Source: CAYNST01 sp964546435 (lineage in GTDB: Bacteria; Pseudomonadota; Gammaproteobacteria; Pseudomonadales; Cellvibrionaceae). From it: a stretch of 64,000 bases of DNA. Shown here one piece after another: positions 7,706 through 17,189 of the stretch. The notes below the pieces were generated by a model that saw only the letters and a list, made by a program, of their open reading frames with translations, had not been told where the DNA came from and did no database searches. Location of the stretch: assembly GCA_964546435.1 (NCBI GenBank), contig CAZJKJ010000006.1:1-64000 (forward strand), in the 5' to 3' direction. The first letter of the stretch is position 1. Each line of letters opens with the position of its first letter. The translations under genes and the position numbers were made by a program.

Positions 7706-10700
7706 CCAATATTGCCCGTCTCCTCGGGACCCTTGTCCTGCTGCTGGCAGCGCTCGGGGCGCCGGATTGCCGGGCCCAGCGCCTGCAGTTTGAACGGATC
7801 ATGGCCGAAGATACTGCCAATGTTGCCGAGACCATGGCACTGGCCCAGGATCGCGAAGGGTTCATGTGGATCGGCGGCAGCAACGGCCTCGCCCGCTATG
7901 ACGGCCAGGAGTTCACGGTTTTTGCCCACGACGCCCATAATCCCCGAAGCCTCAGCAACAACTATGTCTGGGATCTGCTGGTGGATGGGCGCGGCGACTT
8001 GTGGATTGCCACCAACAACGGGCTCAATCGCTTCGTTCCGGAAAGTCAGACGTTTGAGCGGTATCTGCACGCCCCTGAAGATCCCCATTCGCTGGTGAGC
8101 AGTGACGTTCATGTACTCTACGAGGACCGAAGCGGGGATCTGTGGATCGGGACGCGCGCCGGGCTCGACCGCTTCGACCCGGATACCGGCCGGTTCGAGC
8201 ATTTCCAGTCACCGTCGCGACCGGGCATGGCCACGGGCGATGTCCGCATAACGGCGGTTCTGGAGGATTCGGCAGGCAGGTTCTGGGTCGGTACTCGCAA
8301 CGGTCTCAGCAGTTTCCATCCCGCCTCCCGGACCTTCACCCCGTTTACCTATCAAAAAGGCGCCATCGACTTTGGTAGCCGGGTTAGCATCCGCGACATT
8401 CAGGAAGATGGTCACCACAATTTGTGGATTGCCACGCTGGACGGCCTGTACCGGTTCAACCAGCAAAACGGAGAAGTAGAGTATTACCGGAACGATCCGG
8501 ACAACCCGACCAGCCTCCCGGGAAATACCCTCTGGCGCATCACCGTCGACAGCAAAGACAACGTCTGGGTCGCCACCGACCATGGTGGCCTGTCCCTCTA
8601 TCAGCGTCACAATAATTCTTTCTTGACTTACAAGAACGCCGAGTTTGATCCCACGTCCCTGTCCAGCGACCACGTGCGGATGATTTATGAGGACAAGGTG
8701 GGGGATTACTGGGTAGCGCTGTTTCCCTTTGGAGTCGACTACGCCAACAGTGCGGCGGGTGTATTTTCTGTCTTCCGGCACTCACCGCTGGATGAATCCA
8801 GCCTCAGCAATGATTTGGTGATCAGCATCCTGCCGCGTAACGACGGCAAGGTCTGGGTTGGCACCGAACGCGGCCTGAACCTGTTTGACACGGCAACCAA
8901 CCGCGCCCACCGCTTTGCACCCGCGCCGGATCAACCCGAAAGCCTGGCACGGGATGCGGTGCTGAGTATCGTGGCGGGAAAGGACGGGGATTATTGGTTC
9001 GGCACCTGGTCCGGCGGTCTCAACCGCTTTGATCCGGCCAGCGGGCGCATGCAGCAGTTTCTGCCCGAAGAAGGCAACCGCAATTCCATTGCCAGCGCGT
9101 TTGTCTGGTCCCTCATGCCCCAGGGGGATGGTTCCATCTGGGTCGGCACGGAAAGCGGGGGCCTGGATCATTTCAATCCGGACACCGGCAAGTTCACGCA
9201 TGTCCCCGTCACGCCCAGCCGGGAGGCCGGTGAGGGCAGTGACTTCGTGCGGGCATTGCTGCTGGACCGCCAGGGGGATCTGTGGATCGGAACGGCCGAA
9301 GGCTTGCACAAACGCAGTGGCGCCGATGGCACCGTCAAACAGTATCGCTACGATGTGCACAATCCGCATTCGATACCCCATGACAATATCAATACGCTCT
9401 ACGAAGACAGCCGGGGGCAGCTCTGGCTGGGCACGGGCAATGGTTTGGCGCGTATGGACAAAGCCAGTGAGCAAGTCCAGAGGTATTCCGTTGACGACGG
9501 CTTGCCGGACAATTCCGTGATGGGCATTCAGGAGGATCGCCAGGGCAATCTCTGGGTGGGCACGCTCAACGGTCTAAGCCGGTTTTCACCAGCCACCGGA
9601 ACCTTCAAAAACTTCTTCAAAACTCACGGGCTGGCCGGCAACCTCATGAACCGGCCCGCCCTGGCCCTGGATGCCCGGGGTCATATCTGGGTAGGCAGTA
9701 CCAATGGTCTCACCACCTTCGATCCTCAGGCCATAGAAGAGTCCGACTATGTGCCGCCGCTGTACCTGACCGGTTTCCGGATCTTCAACCAGGACGTCAC
9801 CATCGGGGAATTTCAGCCGTTTGACCGCCACGTCCGTTATCTCGAACGGATCGAGCTGGATCATAGAAACAACATGTTCGGGTTCGAATTCGCCCTGCTG
9901 GACTACCGCAATCGCGGCTCCATTCAGTACCGGTACCGCTTGAGCGGCTTTGATGAACAGTGGATTGTCACCGACAGCGACAATGTCGCGACCTACACCA
10001 ACCTGGACGCCGGCGATTATCAGTTTATGGTGCAGGCCACCAATGGCGGCGGTGCCTGGTGGGAGCTGGCGCAGCCGATCGCGGTTCACGTCAAGCCGCC
10101 GCCGTGGCAAAGCTGGTGGGCCTATTGCTCGTACCTGTTGCTGTGCTGCGCCGCGATCTATGCATTTCATCTATCGCAAAAACGCAAGATCCTCTTCGAG
10201 AAAGTTAAAGTCGCGCGCCTGCGTTCGCTGGACAAACTCAAGGATGAATTCCTCGCCAATACGTCCCACGAGCTGCGCACGCCCCTCAATGGCATCGTGG
10301 GTCTGGCGGAGCTGTTGCTGACCCATGATGGCCATCGCCTGTCGGGCAAATCCCTGGGCTACCTCAAGATGATTGTCAGCAGCGGTCGGCGCCTGTCCCA
10401 TCTCATTGATGACATCCTCGATTTTTCCCGAATCAAGAACAACGCCCTTGAGCTGAATCTGCTCCCGGTTGATGTGCGTGAGGTGATCAAGCCCATCCTG
10501 ATCCTGGCGGAGCCGCTGGCGGCCGGCAAATCCCTCGACATCCGCAACGAGCTGCCCGCCGAATTGCCGGCCGTGAGCGCCGACCCGGACCGCCTGCAGC
10601 AAATTCTCTACAACCTGATCGGCAATGCCATCAAGTTCACCGATTCCGGCTTCGTCCGGATCAGTGCCGAAACGGGCGAAAGCTTTCTGACGATCTGTAT

Positions 10701-12663
10701 TGAAGACTCGGGCATCGGCATTGACGAAGATAATCTCGACACCATTTTTGATGCCTTCACGCAGGTGCAGGGAGACGCCGCCCGCGAGCACAGCGGGACG
10801 GGCCTCGGGCTGGCGGTGGTGGCGAATCTGGTGACATTGCACGGGGGCGAGATCCGCGTGGATTCCAAGCCCGGCCAGGGGTCGCGATTCAGCTTCACGC
10901 TGCGGCTGGCCGGGTGCGAACCCCAGAGCGTGCCCATCCGGCCCAGCGCGCCGCAATTTTCATTCTGGGCGGCGGATGAAGCAGCGCTGGATGATGCCGA
11001 AGTGGTGGTGACCGAATCGCCCAATCAGGATGCGCGCCAGTTTCATATCCTCATCGTCGAGGATGATCCAGTGAATCGTCAGGTGCTGAAGTCGCAGCTA
11101 TTGCTGCACCGGTATCTGATCAGTGAAGTGGGGAGCGGCCCGGAGGCCATCGCCCATTTGCAGGAGGACCGATCTATCGATCTGGTGCTAATGGACGTCA
11201 TGATGCCGGGCATGACCGGTTACGAAACGGCGATGGAGATTCGCAAGTTCCGCTCCATTCATGAGCTGCCCATCATTTTCATCACCGCCAAGCATGTGCC
11301 GGCCGATCTGGTGACCGGTTTCGTTTCCGGCGGCAATGATTTCCTGATCAAACCCGTGTCGAAAAACGAATTGCTGACACGACTGAAGACGCATCTGCTT
11401 CTGCTCGACACCGCCCGCAACCTCGAGAGCAAAGTGGACGATCGCACCAATGCGCTCAGGGAAACCCAGAAAACCCTGGAGACGGTCGACAACATCGTGA
11501 CCCTGATCAATCAGCAGGAAGACATGACCGAGCTGGCAAAAATACTGCTGCGCGAATGCGGCAGTCTGCTGGAAGCCAGTGATTGTGGTGCCTTCTGGCT
11601 AGTGAACGAGGCGGGCGCCCAGTTCAATCTGATCGATACCTACGGCAGCTTTTCCGCCCGCAACTCTCTCCCGCTGGCCATCCCCCGAGCGTTGATCGAA
11701 GCTCAGCAAGAGGCCGGGCAGCTGGGCCGGCAGGGCGTCATGATTCTGGAGCCGGGGCAACTGCCGTTCATGCCGCAGATCGGTGACAGCGCCGAAAGCC
11801 TGCTGGTGATGGTCATTGAAGTGAATCACGTTCTGACCGGATTGCTCATGCTCGGCCGGGCGCCCGGGGCGGGCTCCTTCGATGCCCATGACAAGGACCT
11901 GTTCGCCCGTCTTGAACCCCATGCCGTATCGGCCGTGGCCAAGGCGAAGATGCTGGAGGTGCTGAAACGGCAGAATCACAAGCTCGAGCGCACCAGTTAC
12001 AGCGATTACCTCACCGGTCTCAACAACCGGCACAGCCTGATGCGCTCCATTCCTGGCGATATTGCCCTGTGCAAACGCCATTACGAAGTCGCCGAAGCCA
12101 GCGGTCGTTTTCCCGCGGATTCCGACCTGCTGTTCCTGTTGCTGGATATCGATTTTTTCAAACACGTCAACGACAACCACGGTCACCTGGCCGGGGACCA
12201 GGTCCTCAAGCAGTTCGCGGCGATCCTGCGCTCGGTATTCCGGGAGTCCGACCATATTATCCGCTGGGGCGGAGAGGAGTTTCTGGTGGTGGTCCGCTTC
12301 TTCGACCGGGCGCGGGCGGCAGTGCTGGCGGAGAGATTTCGCAAGGAAGTAGAGCTGACGGAATTCGACATCGGCGAGCAGGTCGTCCGCAAGACTTGCT
12401 CCATCGGCTTTTCCTGCTATCCGTTTTACCCGTCGGTGCCCCAGGCGTACAGCTGGGAACAGGTGGTCGAGATCGCGGACAAATGCCTGTACGCCGCCAA
12501 GAAAACCAGCCGCAATGCCTGGGTAGGGGTTTACGGCAACGAAAAGGACGGCCTGGTACTGCCGTTCCACCAATTGGCAGCCACCATGCCCGCGGTGGTC
12601 AGAAACGAAAACATCAATCTGCGCACCTCGCTGCGGGATACCGACCAGATCGACTGGAGCTGA
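7684..12663 (+). CDS. Double-propeller hybrid sensor histidine kinase with receiver, GAF and GGDEF domains
   Basis: About 1659 residues from the ATG at 7684 (a TTG at 7639 would give 1674). After an N-terminal signal/anchor come 14 'W-[IV]-[GA]-T' type two-component propeller blades (about residues 30-690), enough for two seven-bladed sensors, then a Y_Y_Y domain and a membrane helix near 811-830. The cytoplasmic part has HisKA with H862 in 'SHELRTPLNG', a HATPase with 'NLIGNAIKF' and 'GTGLGL', a receiver with phospho-acceptor D1171 in 'MDVMMPG', a GAF region (about 1280-1425) and a GGDEF domain with an intact GGEEF at 1529-1533 and an RxxD (RESD) inhibitory site five residues before it. Periplasmic propellers of this type sense glycans in HTCS proteins; the output here would be cyclic-di-GMP synthesis gated by phosphorelay. 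The ligand is unknown. Confidence 0.9.
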   Translation: MELTRGSSNIARLLGTLVLLLAALGAPDCRAQRLQFERIMAEDTANVAETMALAQDREGFMWIGGSNGLARYDGQEFTVFAHDAHNPRSLSNNYVWDLLVDGRGDLWIATNNGLNRFVPESQTFERYLHAPEDPHSLVSSDVHVLYEDRSGDLWIGTRAGLDRFDPDTGRFEHFQSPSRPGMATGDVRITAVLEDSAGRFWVGTRNGLSSFHPASRTFTPFTYQKGAIDFGSRVSIRDIQEDGHHNLWIATLDGLYRFNQQNGEVEYYRNDPDNPTSLPGNTLWRITVDSKDNVWVATDHGGLSLYQRHNNSFLTYKNAEFDPTSLSSDHVRMIYEDKVGDYWVALFPFGVDYANSAAGVFSVFRHSPLDESSLSNDLVISILPRNDGKVWVGTERGLNLFDTATNRAHRFAPAPDQPESLARDAVLSIVAGKDGDYWFGTWSGGLNRFDPASGRMQQFLPEEGNRNSIASAFVWSLMPQGDGSIWVGTESGGLDHFNPDTGKFTHVPVTPSREAGEGSDFVRALLLDRQGDLWIGTAEGLHKRSGADGTVKQYRYDVHNPHSIPHDNINTLYEDSRGQLWLGTGNGLARMDKASEQVQRYSVDDGLPDNSVMGIQEDRQGNLWVGTLNGLSRFSPATGTFKNFFKTHGLAGNLMNRPALALDARGHIWVGSTNGLTTFDPQAIEESDYVPPLYLTGFRIFNQDVTIGEFQPFDRHVRYLERIELDHRNNMFGFEFALLDYRNRGSIQYRYRLSGFDEQWIVTDSDNVATYTNLDAGDYQFMVQATNGGGAWWELAQPIAVHVKPPPWQSWWAYCSYLLLCCAAIYAFHLSQKRKILFEKVKVARLRSLDKLKDEFLANTSHELRTPLNGIVGLAELLLTHDGHRLSGKSLGYLKMIVSSGRRLSHLIDDILDFSRIKNNALELNLLPVDVREVIKPILILAEPLAAGKSLDIRNELPAELPAVSADPDRLQQILYNLIGNAIKFTDSGFVRISAETGESFLTICIEDSGIGIDEDNLDTIFDAFTQVQGDAAREHSGTGLGLAVVANLVTLHGGEIRVDSKPGQGSRFSFTLRLAGCEPQSVPIRPSAPQFSFWAADEAALDDAEVVVTESPNQDARQFHILIVEDDPVNRQVLKSQLLLHRYLISEVGSGPEAIAHLQEDRSIDLVLMDVMMPGMTGYETAMEIRKFRSIHELPIIFITAKHVPADLVTGFVSGGNDFLIKPVSKNELLTRLKTHLLLLDTARNLESKVDDRTNALRETQKTLETVDNIVTLINQQEDMTELAKILLRECGSLLEASDCGAFWLVNEAGAQFNLIDTYGSFSARNSLPLAIPRALIEAQQEAGQLGRQGVMILEPGQLPFMPQIGDSAESLLVMVIEVNHVLTGLLMLGRAPGAGSFDAHDKDLFARLEPHAVSAVAKAKMLEVLKRQNHKLERTSYSDYLTGLNNRHSLMRSIPGDIALCKRHYEVAEASGRFPADSDLLFLLLDIDFFKHVNDNHGHLAGDQVLKQFAAILRSVFRESDHIIRWGGEEFLVVVRFFDRARAAVLAERFRKEVELTEFDIGEQVVRKTCSIGFSCYPFYPSVPQAYSWEQVVEIADKCLYAAKKTSRNAWVGVYGNEKDGLVLPFHQLAATMPAVVRNENINLRTSLRDTDQIDWS

Positions 12664-12690
12664 TCCGGCCATGGCAACGAGATTCAACCC

Positions 12691-13440
12691 GTGACACAGA
12701 CATCAGCAGAACCGGTCATCCGGTCCATCCTGTGTCAGGTGGTGCCCGGAGAACTGACCGCCCGGGAAGCGGCGGCCGAACGCTTTCTGAGCGCCGATGA
12801 GCTGGCCCGCTGGCGGCGTTTTCGCCATGAACCCGGCCGCCAGATGTTCTTTGCGGGTCGTCTGCTGGTGCGCTCGGTGCTGGGACAGAACCTGGGTTGC
12901 CCGCCAGGGGAGGTTCCCCTGCAATTGACCGCCAACGGCAAACCCTGGCTGGCCGGCGTGCCCGGGTCGTTCAACCTGTCCCACAGTCACGGGTGGATAT
13001 TGATGGTGATCGCGGATCAGCTTGCCCTCGGCGCAGACCTGGAGCGGGTAGACGCTAACCGCGATCTCCAGGGGTTGGCGGGCATGGTCATGGCCGACCT
13101 GGAGCGGGCGCGCTTCAACGCCCTGACTCCCAGGGCGCAGGAGGATTACTTTTTCCGGTTGTGGACGGCCAAGGAGGCGCTGGTGAAACAGATCGGCACG
13201 GGATTGGGCCACGGGTTGCGGAATATTTGCCTGAACGCCGAGTTGACCGGCTTCGACGCGCCCTATGATGCGTATGGGTTAGTGTCGTTAAGCGCGCCGC
13301 CCGGGTTTCACGCGTCGGTGGTCTATTCCCCGGACGTAACCATCGAAACGAACCCGGTCACGCCGATTGTGGAGCAGTACCGGTTTGCGTGCCTGGGCGA
13401 CTGCATCGACGCCGACGGACGTTTCCGCCCGCGCTCTTGA
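12691..13440 (+). CDS. 4'-phosphopantetheinyl transferase, Sfp type
   Basis: 249 residues with the two superfamily signatures: 'LGADLERVD' (metal-binding Asp and Glu) and 'FFRLWTAKEALVK' (W-x-x-K-E-A). The upstream 'GKPWLAG...FNLSHSHGW' segment is the usual Sfp P1-P2 region. The enzyme transfers phosphopantetheine from CoA to carrier-protein serines; the Sfp-type length suggests a role with polyketide, non-ribosomal peptide or lysine pathways as well as, or instead of, fatty-acid ACP. No carrier protein is nearby. The start is a GTG 27 bp after the kinase gene; no strong ribosome site is visible, so a different start is possible. Confidence 0.88.
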   Translation: MTQTSAEPVIRSILCQVVPGELTAREAAAERFLSADELARWRRFRHEPGRQMFFAGRLLVRSVLGQNLGCPPGEVPLQLTANGKPWLAGVPGSFNLSHSHGWILMVIADQLALGADLERVDANRDLQGLAGMVMADLERARFNALTPRAQEDYFFRLWTAKEALVKQIGTGLGHGLRNICLNAELTGFDAPYDAYGLVSLSAPPGFHASVVYSPDVTIETNPVTPIVEQYRFACLGDCIDADGRFRPRS

Positions 13441-13468
13441 GGCAGCCGGTCCGCAGCTGGCTGTGGCG

Positions 13469-13587
13469 AGCTACATACTGTGGCCAGGTACATATTGTAG
13501 CCAGGTACTTACTTTTGCGAGGTACTTACTGTCGAGAGGTACTTACTGTTGAGAGGTCCTTACTGTTGAGAGGTCCTTACTGTTGAG
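13469..13587 (+). repeat. Seven tandem copies of a 17-bp unit in a 5' leader
   Basis: Consecutive 17-base units begin at 13469, 13486, 13503, 13520, 13537, 13554 and 13571. The consensus is AGGTACTTACTGTTGAG; the first copies are the most diverged and the last two are identical (AGGTCCTTACTGTTGAG). An eighth partial unit runs into the start of the hydrolase gene at 13600. The junctions of the later units create GAGAGG, which resembles a Shine-Dalgarno sequence, and the last one sits 10-15 bases before the ATG. Units are contiguous, without spacers, so this is not a CRISPR array. The array can expand or contract by slippage. Confidence 0.9.
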
Positions 13588-13599
13588 AGGTCATAGCTC

Positions 13600-14592
13600 A
13601 TGGCAAGTTTTGATCGCGCTGCCAGTGACCAGTGCCGGCAATCCCTGACAACACTGGACTGGTCCCGGCCCTTCGATCCGGCGGCTGTCCCTCCGGTGCT
13701 GATCCGCTATCTGGAACATTACGGCTATCTCCCAACTCTGGCGGCGGTGCCCTGTACCTTTCACTGGGGCTTCAGACCGGCGCCCTCGGTTTTCGCCGAG
13801 GGTCGGGTGGCCGTCTATTCCTGGCGACGGATGTCGGAGCAGCCGGGGCGCGGCACGGTGCTGCTGGTGCACGGCCTGTTTGATCATGTGGGGCTCTACC
13901 AGCCGTTCGTCCGCTACTGCCTGGAACAGGGGTTCGATCTGCTGACCGTGGATCTGCCGGGCCATGGACTCAGTGACGGCGAGCCCACAGTGGTGGACGG
14001 TTTCGGTCAATACACCCAGGTGATCCGCATGCTGGTGGACGACTGGCGCGAGAGTGTGCCAGCGCGGTCAGAACCCCTGTATGGCGTGGGTCAGAGCACC
14101 GGCGCGGCGGTCCTCATGAACGACGTGTTTACCTCCAGCGGCGCGCATCCCTATCGGCGACTGGCGCTGCTGGGGCCTCTGGTGCAGCCGGCACAATGGT
14201 GGTTTGGCAGCCTGGTCCATCGACTGGTCGGCGGCATGTTTCAGGATATTCCCCGCAGCTTCGCCGTCCCCAATTCCCACGATGAAACCTTCCACGCCTT
14301 TTTGCGGGATGCGGATCCTCTGCAGGCGCGCCGGTTGTCTCTGCGGTGGATCAACTCCATGAGCGCCTGGGTGCGGGATTTCCCGCAACAGCCGACGTCG
14401 GATACGCCGTTGCTGGTTGTGCAGGGCACGGCGGATCGGGTGGTGGACTGGCAGGCAAACCTGCCGCTGATTCAGGCGCACTTCACCGCCCATGAAATCG
14501 CCCTGATCGAGGGGGCGAGCCATCATCTGGTTAATGAAGCCGAGCCCTGGCGCGGGGCGATTTATGACCGCGTGGGGAAATTCCTCTTATGA
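13600..14592 (+). CDS. Alpha/beta hydrolase, lysophospholipase/monoacylglycerol lipase-like
   Basis: 330 residues with a complete alpha/beta-hydrolase triad layout: oxyanion 'LVHGLFDH', nucleophile elbow G-Q-S-T-G with Ser166, Asp in 'VVQGTADRVVDW' and His in 'EGASHHLVNE' near the C-terminus. No signal peptide is evident, so it should be cytosolic or peripheral. Closest in style to the Hydrolase_4/lysophospholipase L2 group acting on acylglycerols or lysolipids; the substrate is uncertain. The ATG directly follows the 17-bp tandem repeat, which supplies its only ribosome-site-like sequence. Confidence 0.85.
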   Translation: MASFDRAASDQCRQSLTTLDWSRPFDPAAVPPVLIRYLEHYGYLPTLAAVPCTFHWGFRPAPSVFAEGRVAVYSWRRMSEQPGRGTVLLVHGLFDHVGLYQPFVRYCLEQGFDLLTVDLPGHGLSDGEPTVVDGFGQYTQVIRMLVDDWRESVPARSEPLYGVGQSTGAAVLMNDVFTSSGAHPYRRLALLGPLVQPAQWWFGSLVHRLVGGMFQDIPRSFAVPNSHDETFHAFLRDADPLQARRLSLRWINSMSAWVRDFPQQPTSDTPLLVVQGTADRVVDWQANLPLIQAHFTAHEIALIEGASHHLVNEAEPWRGAIYDRVGKFLL

Positions 14593-14597
14593 CCGGG

Positions 14598-15020
14598 TCA
14601 GAGCGCGTTTGAACTGGTGCTGTCCTCAAACAGATGATCGAGACCGCTCAGCCGGATGGGACGGCCTTCGGCGTTGGTCGCGGCGCCGCATACTCTGGCG
14701 TTGACCATCACCGCCTGGTCGGATTCGCGATAAATGTCCTGCTGGAATTCGAAGCGGATGCGGCCCAGGCGACGCATCGTGAGGTCGACCCGGAAGCTGT
14801 CGCCGCTGCGCAAGGGTTGCTGGTAATCCACTTCAATGCGTGTGACCACCAGAAAGATTCCCCGCCGGGTGAGCTCGGCAAAATCCAGGTTGCGGCTGAG
14901 CAGGAATTCGTGGCGCGCGTGTTCGAGATAAACCAGATAGTTGCTGTTGTTGACTATCCCCTGCAGGTCGCACTCCGAATCCCGGACCTTGAACGGTAGA
15001 CTGAACTGATATTGCGCCAT
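14598..15020 (-). CDS. 4HBT-family acyl-CoA thioesterase
   Basis: 140 residues with the hotdog fold signature of the YbgC/FadM group: 'VRDSECDLQGIVNNSNYLVYLEHARHEFL', in which the DxQGIVNN segment carries the catalytic Asp region and Asn. It hydrolyses acyl-CoA or acyl-ACP thioesters; chain length cannot be read. The start MAQYQF shares bases with the serA stop (TGATG at 15020), so I prefer it to a longer ORF start at 15038. Translation is probably coupled to serA on the same strand. Confidence 0.85.
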   Translation of the reverse strand: MAQYQFSLPFKVRDSECDLQGIVNNSNYLVYLEHARHEFLLSRNLDFAELTRRGIFLVVTRIEVDYQQPLRSGDSFRVDLTMRRLGRIRFEFQQDIYRESDQAVMVNARVCGAATNAEGRPIRLSGLDHLFEDSTSSNAL

Positions 15021-16252
15021 CAGAACAAAACCCGGCAACGGATGGTGGCGGGGATGGTGCGCAACTGTTCCAGCGCCAGCTCGCTATAGGCTGAATCCAG
15101 ATCAATCACTACATAACCAACGTCGTCCCGGGTCTGCAAATACTGGCCGGCAATATTGATGTCGTTGTCGGAAAAAATCTGGTTGATGGCCTTGAGAACG
15201 CCGGGCACATTCTGGTGGACGTGCAACAGACGGTGGATTTTGTCGTGGGAGGGCAGTGCTACTTCGGGGAAATTGACCGAGCTGGTGGTGGTGCCGTTGT
15301 CGGAATACTTGATCAGCTTCTGGGCCACTTCAACCCCGATATTGGCCTGGGCTTCCATGGTCGAGCCACCGATATGGGGCGTCAGAATCACGTTATCAAA
15401 CGCCCGCAGCGGACTGACGAATTCTTCCTGGGCGCCTTTGGGTTCGGCGGGGAAAACGTCGATGGCGGCACCGGTCAGATGTTTGGAGGCCAGCGCTTCA
15501 GCCAGTGCCGGTATGTCCACCACGGTGCCCCGGGACGCATTGATGAGGATGGCACCGGGTTTCATGGCGGCCAGTTCCGGGGCACCGAACATGTTTTTGG
15601 TACTCGGTAATTCCGGTACGTGCAGACTGACAATCTCCGAGCGGGACAGCAGTTCGACCAGACTGGCGCACTGAACGGCGTTGCCCATGGGCAGCTTGTC
15701 GACCACATCATAGAAGAGCACCTGCATGCCCAGACTTTCCGCCAGCACGCTCACCTGAGTACCGATAGCGCCGTAGCCGATAATGCCGAGGGTCTTGCCG
15801 CGAATCTCGAATGATCCCTGGGCTGACTTCAGCCATTCACCCCGATGACACGCGGCATTTTTGGCCGGTATGTCCCGCAGCAGCAGAATGGCTTCCGCGA
15901 TCACCAGTTCGGCTACCGAGCGGGTGTTGGAATAGGGGGCGTTGAATACCACCACGCCATATTCCTGCGCGGCTTTCAAATCCACCTGATTGGTGCCGAT
16001 GCAAAAACAGCCCACCGCCACCAGCTTCGGTGCCTGGGCGAAGATCTGGGCGGTGAGCTGGGACCGCGAGCGGATACCGACAAAATGCGCATCCCGGATG
16101 CGCTCCAGCAACTCCGGTTCGCTCAGGGCGGTGGTGACATAGTCGATGTTGTGGTAACCGGCGGCATTGAACGCGTCTACCGCAGACTGATGGACACCTT
16201 CCAGCAGGAGAATTTTGATCTTGTCTTTTTCAAGAGACGTTTTTTCAGACAT
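15020..16252 (-). CDS. serA: D-3-phosphoglycerate dehydrogenase
   Basis: 410 residues, the same length as E. coli SerA, from the ATG at 16252; the frame is open further upstream to 16387 but without family character. NAD-binding motif 'GIIGYGAIGTQV', catalytic Arg in 'NASRGTVVD', Glu region in 'AAIDVFPAEP' and His in 'TPHIGGSTMEAQ' are all present, followed by a C-terminal ACT domain ('NVPGVLKAINQIF') that binds serine for feedback inhibition. It oxidises 3-phosphoglycerate as the first step of serine synthesis. It lies next to rpiA on the same strand, an order also found in E. coli and relatives. Confidence 0.97.
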   Translation of the reverse strand: MSEKTSLEKDKIKILLLEGVHQSAVDAFNAAGYHNIDYVTTALSEPELLERIRDAHFVGIRSRSQLTAQIFAQAPKLVAVGCFCIGTNQVDLKAAQEYGVVVFNAPYSNTRSVAELVIAEAILLLRDIPAKNAACHRGEWLKSAQGSFEIRGKTLGIIGYGAIGTQVSVLAESLGMQVLFYDVVDKLPMGNAVQCASLVELLSRSEIVSLHVPELPSTKNMFGAPELAAMKPGAILINASRGTVVDIPALAEALASKHLTGAAIDVFPAEPKGAQEEFVSPLRAFDNVILTPHIGGSTMEAQANIGVEVAQKLIKYSDNGTTTSSVNFPEVALPSHDKIHRLLHVHQNVPGVLKAINQIFSDNDINIAGQYLQTRDDVGYVVIDLDSAYSELALEQLRTIPATIRCRVLF

Positions 16253-16295
16253 GGGAATTCCGGGAGTTGGGGCGGGCGGGAAGCGCGCGATTCTA

Positions 16296-16982
16296 TCACA
16301 GCGGGCCCTGGGGCCGCTGTACCGTCTTGATGCCGTCACCGGTCGCGACCAGCAAAATGTCCGCCGGGCGGCGGGCGAACAGACCATTGGTGATGACGCC
16401 GGTGAACTGGTTGATTTCGGCCTCCACGGCGAGGGGATTCTGGATCACCAGATCGTGGACATCCAGAATGTGGCCGCCGTTGTCAGTCACCACGCCGGTG
16501 CGGTGGACCGGGCGACCGCCGATATGCTGCAACTGGCGGGCGACATGATTGCGGGCCAGAGGAATGACCTCCACTGGCAGGGGGAATTTGCCGAGAGTGC
16601 TGACGCATTTGCTGGCGTCGACGATGCACACGAACGTGGTGGCGACATCGGCGATGATTTTTTCCCGGGTGAGGGCTGCACCGCCGCCCTTGATCAGCTG
16701 CAATTCAGCCGTGGCCTCGTCGGCGCCATCGATATAGAAATCCACATGATCCAGATCGTTGAGATCCAGCTGGGGAATATTGAGCGCATGCAGCTTGTCG
16801 GCCGAACCCGAAGAACTGGCGACGGCGCCGGCAAAGCGGTCTTTATAGGATGCCAGGGCGTCAATAAAATAGGCAGTCGTCGAACCCGTGCCTATGCCCA
16901 GCACTGAGGTGCCGGTCAATTGTGGCAGTACGAGATCCAGAGCGGCCTGCGCAGCCGCCCGTTTAAGTTGGTCTTGTGTCAT
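16296..16982 (-). CDS. rpiA: Ribose-5-phosphate isomerase A
   Basis: 228 residues, slightly longer than the 219 of E. coli RpiA. Diagnostic motifs are 'LGIGTGSTTAYF' (phosphate loop), 'DGADEATAELQLIKGGGAALTREKI' (read here in two pieces: catalytic Asp in DGADE, and Lys/Glu in the KGGGAALTREK part) and 'GVVTDNGGHILD' near the C-terminus. It interconverts ribose 5-phosphate and ribulose 5-phosphate in the cytosol. It is 43 bp upstream of serA and probably cotranscribed with it and the thioesterase. Confidence 0.97.
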   Translation of the reverse strand: MTQDQLKRAAAQAALDLVLPQLTGTSVLGIGTGSTTAYFIDALASYKDRFAGAVASSSGSADKLHALNIPQLDLNDLDHVDFYIDGADEATAELQLIKGGGAALTREKIIADVATTFVCIVDASKCVSTLGKFPLPVEVIPLARNHVARQLQHIGGRPVHRTGVVTDNGGHILDVHDLVIQNPLAVEAEINQFTGVITNGLFARRPADILLVATGDGIKTVQRPQGPL

Positions 16983-17189
16983 CTGAAATCCTCACCAGGC
17001 TGGCCGTTTGGGCGCGCCATTCTACGGCCAATCCGGCGAGGATGAAACGCCGGAACGCGAGAGTTGCCTGCGACAGTCGTACCCAGGTAACGGTCACCTC
17101 ATCCTTTCACATCTGCTCCCTTGAATTTGACGTAGGCAGCTAACAGGACCGGAGGAATCTTCGCCGCCAATCCAATCGGGAACGAAATC

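Noticed and set aside
13469..13587. Repeated units resembling a CRISPR array
   Set aside because: Units are 17 bp and contiguous with no spacers, and no cas genes are present.
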